Source: Tubulanus polymorphus
Lineage: Eukaryota > Nemertea > Palaeonemertea > Tubulaniformes > Tubulanidae
Direction of reading: 5' to 3'
NCBI RefSeq assembly: GCF_964204645.1
Contig: NC_134035.1
Location: 1,566,001 to 1,630,000 of the forward strand
Length of the DNA: 64,000 bases
Shown here piece by piece: positions 36,401 to 43,900 of this stretch. Both the position numbers and the translations under genes were made by a program. The first letter of the stretch is position 1, and each line of letters starts with the position of its first letter. A model generated the notes under the pieces. It saw only the letters and a list, made by a program, of their open reading frames with translations. It ran no database searches and had not been told where the DNA came from.

Positions 36401-37896
36401 GAAATTTGTTGAGATTGCTAGATCACCATAAAATCAAAACAGTTTCCGTCTATGTCTGACTGATTTGACTTGTGTTAGATTGGATTCTCAGCAGACAAGA
36501 CAGGGAAAACAACTGCGTGCATAAGGGAATAGTCTGGGGAAAAGCAAGTCAAATACAAGTGGCCGTCCTGAGGACTTAAGAAATCATATTGTGATTGTCA
36601 AGCCGAGGTCCTTACATCTAGCATGTATACCCTAAATTGATGCTTTTATCCCTGCCCTTGACCCTTAACCAACCTAGATCTTATTCTATTTGTGAATTTG
36701 AGCTTTGAATTGAATGTAAACTAATTCTGGTTTGTAAAACATGCGCGCACTGCTGGACAATCTCATTTCTATGACGTAAATTCAGCTGAAATCATATAAG
36801 ATGATCTGAATTCAATGAAATAAACTGATTTTCAATGCGCCACATTCTGCAGTGCGCTTGTACCGCGTATCTCTACCGGGAGGGATAGTCGAGATATAAA
36901 TTGAATTAAATGACATTAATAATTCATTTTGAATTGCGCGCCGCACGTTCGACGTCTGCTTCCAATCGTCACGTACATCGCGTATTTATTTTCATCAAAT
37001 GTTAAATTGATTGGATCGTTCTGTTTTCTATAATATAGGGTCACGTCGAATTCGTCACGCACAGACGACCGAGCACGGTCCAGAAAACTTCCAGGTACGT
37101 ATAGTTCGATGAACTCATCACGCGGAGGAGTCAATACTCTGAGGAGATCTGGCTTGTTGTTTATCCCGGTGTGCGTGAAGCCACGCCGCGCCTCGCCGGT
37201 TTATTTACCATCGTGAGAGGATTACGGATTATGATCATCATCGGTCTGTAATGCGATTAGTTGTTATATAAATTAGACATTCAGTCTGATTGAGTAGTTT
37301 GTCCCTGACGTATGCAGTACACACATTGTGTCATTGACTTAGTGCAAGTTAGACAAATTAGCTTCACAGACTTAAAAAAAATGAAAAAATTCAGTTCAAA
37401 AACATGTATACGCGTGTTTAGCCGCGATCATACAAGCATTTTTGGACCGGGCCAAATTTTAACATGGGCCAAATTATTGCGTGTGAATTGCAAATAGTTC
37501 TGGATGACTCACTTCACTTTGTTTTAAGCATTGTTTAGTATCAAGTGAGTGGTTTGTGAACGCGCTCCATAATTAGGCACCGGCCAAATTTGACACTCCG
37601 CCATGATCCGTGCCAATTTGACCCGGGGCAAATCATCGTGTGATCGCAACTATTAGTAAGAAAATAATGACCTCATATTGATAGAAAGCGCATACGTAAT
37701 ACGTCGCCAACAATCTCTTGTCAGGATGTTCACTGAAAGTCCTGATCAATCCATTCGAAAATGACCGTGCCTGTAAGTAGAACCTCACGACCAAATGAAC
37801 CGACGAATGTTCACCTCCGTAAATCTGTTGATTGTCACGGATTTAGAATCTGTGGGTGGTTGATTAATTTTAACTAGTACCGGTAGTGTAGTTCTG

Positions 37897-37956
<60 letters not shown>

Positions 37957-40900
37957 ATTCGTTCATCGTATTCATAAAGCTGTAATCATCAGCTCGTGAT
38001 AGGTCGTTTCGTGAACATTCTCACTGCCTTTTCTTCGGATCGTGGATTCATATTTTCGTAATTGATCATTATTGAATATCTAGGTATGCTTTGTTTGTCT
38101 AAGTGTTTTAACCTAATCTTAACAAGTAAAAGTCGTTTGTAATGCCACTTTTAGGACATGAAAAAAATATGGTGTTATAACGAATTTGGCATCATAAAGA
38201 ATTATATATGTTCATTGAATTTGAGTCAGGAGCAAATTTGTTCACTGAAAAATGTTGGCGTTAAGAGAACAGTTGCATTAAAAAGTTATAATGAACTTTG
38301 ACTGTACTTGGTGGACAGATTTTTGCCAAGAAAGAAAGGAAGGGCAAAGAGAAAAAATATCACTATGATTATGATGAAAATACAGAGAAAATATTTTTGA
38401 TAATTTCATCTGATGTTTTTGGCAGAATTCTGATTGTCAGATCAGTATTCCCACCAGTTTAGATAGACTCTTCTGATATTTTTTTGTTAAAAATCTACTA
38501 CAAAATCTTATTTTCAAAAATTGCATATTTCTAACGATCGCCTCTTTTTTTTATCGCAGGTCGATGCATTTAATACGCTCTACGAACGAGTTGGAAACGA
38601 TACAAAGTTGTTCGTCGTTGGAAAGTATTAACGACGTTGTAGAGGATGTGCGTAGATCGTCTGTCACTCCCGACAGTAGCCCTGGTAAGAAAGCAGCAAA
38701 ACCTGCTATAAGCCGCCATTGCACAAGTGTTTTTGGCCCGAGCCAAATCTGGACAGTGCCAGATTAGGCCTCACTAGGCCCGAGTCAAATTTTAGCAGGG
38801 TCTAATGATTGCGTGCGAATTGCAACTGGTTCCAGAAATGATTCTCTTTGCTTTGTTTAAGCATTGTTTAGTATCAAGTGAGTGGTTTAAATGTGAATGC
38901 GCCCTTTGATTAGGCACGGGCCAAATTTGACTCGAGCCTGATCCGAACAACTTTAACCCGGGGCCAAATCATCTCCGTGTGATCGCGGCTATATCCAGCA
39001 GCTTTTATTTTCTCGTAGAACTGCAGCGAGCGAACGAACGAACGTCTTCAATCTAATCACGACCGACTTCAAACGATTCGTCAGATTAAATTTGACGTAT
39101 GTTTCGGACGTCATCGCTGTCTAGATAATTAATCAGACATTTCATCAAGAAATCACGCTTAAGCTTTCATACTAACCGAGATCCTACATGAGATATTTTG
39201 TATTGTATTTATTGCGATTCATTTCTTTTCATCTTTCTTTATTTATATCGTAATGACTGCGTTTGTATAACAGAATCAATCTTACCGAAGGTCATTTCGT
39301 TATCTGGATATGTTAGCTAGATAGGTTGTTGTTAGTATTGGAAAATTGTCACCATTGATCTGACTAATTGTAAGAAAACACTCGTCTCTACTAATAGCTC
39401 CGTTACAGTAGAGCAGTAGACTTAGCCTTACTCTGTGTCGGTCAACTCGGCAAACCTGTTCTCAAGTCTGAATTTTACAAACAAACATTTTCTTGGAAAG
39501 ATTTTCAATCTCTCCGTTCATCGACTCGGCGAAATATTTACAGCAGTCCCGACTCTACCCGAGCTCCCTGATTCTCGATGATCCTGAGGTCGTCTGATTC
39601 TAAACTCGGTAGAAAATCTAGGATCCTTAGTTCCCGGATTCTTTACTCAATTTGATTTGGTCGACTATTTCAAGTCAGTGAATTTTACAAACACTCATTC
39701 GACAATACTTTCAATTTCCTTCATTTCCAACCCAGAATCCGGTCAACTCGGGTGACATATTCAATCCCAATGCTACCATGTAAGATGGAGTGTACAGTTA
39801 TTTGTATCGATGTATTTTAGGTAACCTGCCCTTTTAACGTGTATACCCTGGACCCAGTTCCACAGTACTAAGTTAGAACTAACTCTGAGTTAAAATTTGT
39901 TCATTTTCATTTAGAGTCAAATCTTAACTCACGACTGTGGAACTGGGTCCATTTTCTTTTTTTGTTCTCGAAATCTTATTTTATTTGTCTTGTCTATAGT
40001 TACAGCGAGACAGCGAGATGATAGTATTCAACAACCACCACCAGCGACGTTCACGCGTAAACCAATATTCAGTCAATCGGTCACGAAAACCAGCCCTACC
40101 TCATCAGCAGCCGTGACGCCGGTCGACGGCGGCGGCGGCAAGAAAACCATCTTTCAACGAATCTCTGCGAAATCGATTTACAAATTCCAGAACAAATCGT
40201 CGTCGAACGACAAACGAACGAAATTACGCAACAAACTTCGCAAAATGCTGAAATTCAAAGCGTTGAAAGACGACGCATCGTCTACTGCGGACGAAAACAG
40301 AATGTTGGGTCAAGTGAAATTTGATATTATACAACGACGACTCAGCTCGAAATGGTAAGAAATTAAGAGTTTTTCGGCGGGTGAAGGTCGGCCTTGTGAT
40401 GGTTTGCTGGCAGTTGCTGTGAATTGCGTTGCCAGCGATACCAGTCACATGTTCTACTTTCTGCGATACGACCGTCTCTTCCAGTTGTAACCGACATACA
40501 CTGCTCTTGTCACTGATAGAGACTAGTGTCACACCATCGCTGTCAATCCCCTCTCCCCTCTCTTCCCTACGCCTCCACTCGCGATGCAAAGGCCAACTAT
40601 GCCCGGCTTAGGGAATGAATTTTTCCACAATCGTTTAACTGACTAATTATTTATCATTTCTTTGGAAAATTCAACCCAATTTATACAATTCTCGCGATAA
40701 TTAATGATTGAAGCGTCAATTTTGAAAGGAATCTTCATTTGATTCGATGTCTCGAATCTGTTGACTGTATACAACATTTGAGCAACTGTCCCTTTAAGTC
40801 TATTTTGTCCCGATACGATAAAGTTAAGATAAGATTTTTTAAGAGAAGTTTGGACCCTCTACGTGACGTCACTCCTCGCGCGCTGTTCTTTTAACTGATA

Positions 40901-43900
40901 TCATTTGTAACCAAGGTCACCCTAAATATCAACTTCGTTACTGCTTTCATTGTCTGCTTTTAATCAGCAGTTTAATACAGCAACAACATCAGGTACTTGA
41001 ACTTTGCTAGTTGAATATATCTGTGTGTGATGTATTTTGCAGCGGACTCGTGTTGGACCCGGAAGACGACGACCGAATGGTGATCGCGTTCTTGTTGAAT
41101 CTGAGTCCGACGATCGTCGCCGAGGAACTCACGATGATCGATAAACGTCTGTTCTTTAACATTCCAAGTTCGGAACTCGTCGACTGCGCGTGGACGAAAC
41201 GCGACAAGGTGAGAGAAAGGAGTCCGAGTTGTTTCGTTATGTTGCAGCCATGTTCATGATAAAAATTAGTTTATAACGAGAAAATTTCTTGGAAATCATT
41301 GCCTGAAGCTGGATTTTTAGTGCAATGCTGGCCATGGCCATCTGGGGAACCAGCAAAAACTGAGGTGGCATGGCTTCAATAAGAGGATAAAGAGGATCCT
41401 GCTGTTCTTGGCTACTCTAAAACAGTTCTCTGACAGCACACGATCGTTGAAACTATGATTGAATTGCAGTCATGTTCATGATTAAAATCAATTTGTTAAG
41501 ATGATTAAAGTTGGTTTGTAATGAGAAAACTTCTTGAAAATCATTGCCTGAAGCTGGATTTTTAGTTTTTAGATCATCGCTATGTAGGGGCACCAGCGAA
41601 AACTGAGCAGACGTGGCTCCAATCAGAGGATGAAATTCTGCTGTTTTTCGTTACTAAGTTACTCTAAAACAGTTCTCTGTCAACACGCGCGTGCACCTGC
41701 CTTATTTCACGTTAATTGAATTGTCATTAATCATGTTTTAATTGCAGTATATGAAAGCTCCGAATATAATGAATTTGATCGACTTTTTCGAACGAATAGC
41801 GAATCTAGTCGCTACGTGTATTCTACTGGACGAAACGATCGCGGGACGAGCGAAACTCATTAATCTATTCATCGCTGTAAGTATTTGAATGAACCCTCTG
41901 TCTATTCATAGAACGCCTCTTAAAGTTTCATAAGTCACGAGTCGAACTGTGAAACTGGTGCCAGGTTAAAACAGTAATCTTGTAATGTAGTCAATGAAAT
42001 CACTGCTGTAGCAATGGGGATTCCACTTGGGGCAAGCGAGTACCTGCTCAGGAATCCTTGTATGCAGTAGGACATCAAATACTGCGGGTTCCACTTGTGA
42101 GGATCCACCAGATGTGCAGTAGAACGTCGATCAGCTTGTATTGCGATAGAAGATTCCGCTTGTCGCAAGCGAAGTTCTTCCAGGTGGCGCTGGTAGATGA
42201 TCGGTCCAGATCGTTTTATTCTAATGCCTCCTCATAGTTTCCATAGTGACTCGAGTCTATTTGAAACCTGCGGTCTATAAAAACAAACATCCCAGAGCAG
42301 GGATTAGTTTTCAATTTGAAAAACGGAATTAATTTTGTAACGAACGACTTATTTCTACAGCTCGCGCTATGACGGTTTCATGATACAAATCCTTTGATAA
42401 ATGAACCCACAATTTCGTAGATATATTTATTCATTGTTAACGTTTCACAATTTTAAGTAAATCTCAACATCACAGACACCAAAATGAAAATAGTCTTGAC
42501 TGTCTATTTACAAATTAGTAGCACATACCTGAAAGGTCTTAATAGGACGAGAATGAACGGGCAGTTGAACTATAACATTGATTTCTAATCCATTATCAGT
42601 CATACGAATTCATGTTTGAATGTTCTGTTTTTTTCTAGATCGCCGATCGCTGTTACAGCGTGAAGAACTATAATTCGTTACGCGCTATTCTCGGTGGTTT
42701 ACAGTTGACTCCGATTTATCGGTTAGAAGATACGTGGAACCACGTAATGCACAAATCACCTCGAAAATACAAGTAAGTTATCTTAGCATTCGGACCCTTT
42801 ATTGTAAGCGTTTTTGGAACAACTGTTCACATGTGTGCCAAATGGGCCCATGCCTGTTTGGCCCGACCAAAACCATTGGATCGGGCCCGCGTCAAATTTT
42901 AGGGTGGGTCAAATTATTGCCTTTGAATTGCTACAGGGTTCCAGAACTGTTTAAGAGAATTGTTTAGTACGGAGTGAGTGGTTTATTTGTGTGCGACTCA
43001 ACCTGATCCATGCTGTGGGATCACGCGGCTTATAGTTCATCCAAATTCAAACTTTTCTCCCATTGAGTTTTTTTCTCCGTCGAGAATTCATTTTGTGATG
43101 TTGTTTCAATTTTCAGGAGATTTGCTTATTTGTCCGATTTTATGAGTCACGAAAATAACTATTCAGAGTATCGCACAGCGCTTGAGAAAGCATTAGATAA
43201 TCCTCCATGTTTACCATTCATTGGTAGGTAACGTTTTCATATTACCCACAATTACAGGCGCGTTGGAAGCAATTTTTGATTGCTGCGGCCAAATGCCGAT
43301 TTTGGACAGGTTCTAAATATTGTCGCGGCGAATTTACTTAATTTCTTCAAAAACGTATTCAATGGAAAAAAAAGTCATTCAGTAAATTATTGCCGCAGTT
43401 TTAGCCGCTGTAGTCACTGCACTTCCAACGCCACTGAATTATTAATCAACATTTTGGTATATTCCAAAAATTCTGTGAAATTTCCCTAAAAAACATCTAC
43501 AAACTACTATAACTTGAACAATAGTCTTGGACTCATAAGAGAATGTTTTCCTCACCTTCAAACAGGTATATTTCTACAAACTGTGATGGCGTTAGACACC
43601 GCTCAAGATGTTAGTGGACTCAAAAAGAAGAAAAAGAAGCCAAATGTTGATGAGAAAACGACTGTAAGTATCGATTATGAATTTGTGATAAACTCAAGTC
43701 TCACTGAGAAAATAATGGACAACCCTGGGCACTGGTACCTAGAATGTCACTTCTCTCCACCTACAAAATCATGGTGGCCTCTGACCTGGAGAATCTGGAT
43801 AAAATCTAGAAAAAATCAGTTAAAACTCAGGAGCCAGTTTTTAAGACTGGTATAACCTTTAACCCAGGGGCAAACTCAATTCAGTATCAATTGAGTTAGC

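Larger units (their letters stand above)
36254..38559 (+). other. Intron 2 of the RasGEF gene, with a phase problem
   Basis: Exon 2 ends in phase 0 but exon 3 must be entered in phase 2, so an exon of length 2 mod 3 should lie here, or exon 2 ends elsewhere. A candidate after TGGACAG at 38318 reads IFAKKERKGKEKKYHYDYDE in frame with exon 2 and stops at 38458-38460, so it could only be an alternative last exon. Other contents: the repeat at 36341-36570, the minus-strand ORF 36916-37200, a repeat at 37425-37648 and a TA microsatellite at 37899-37953. Confidence 0.5.
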
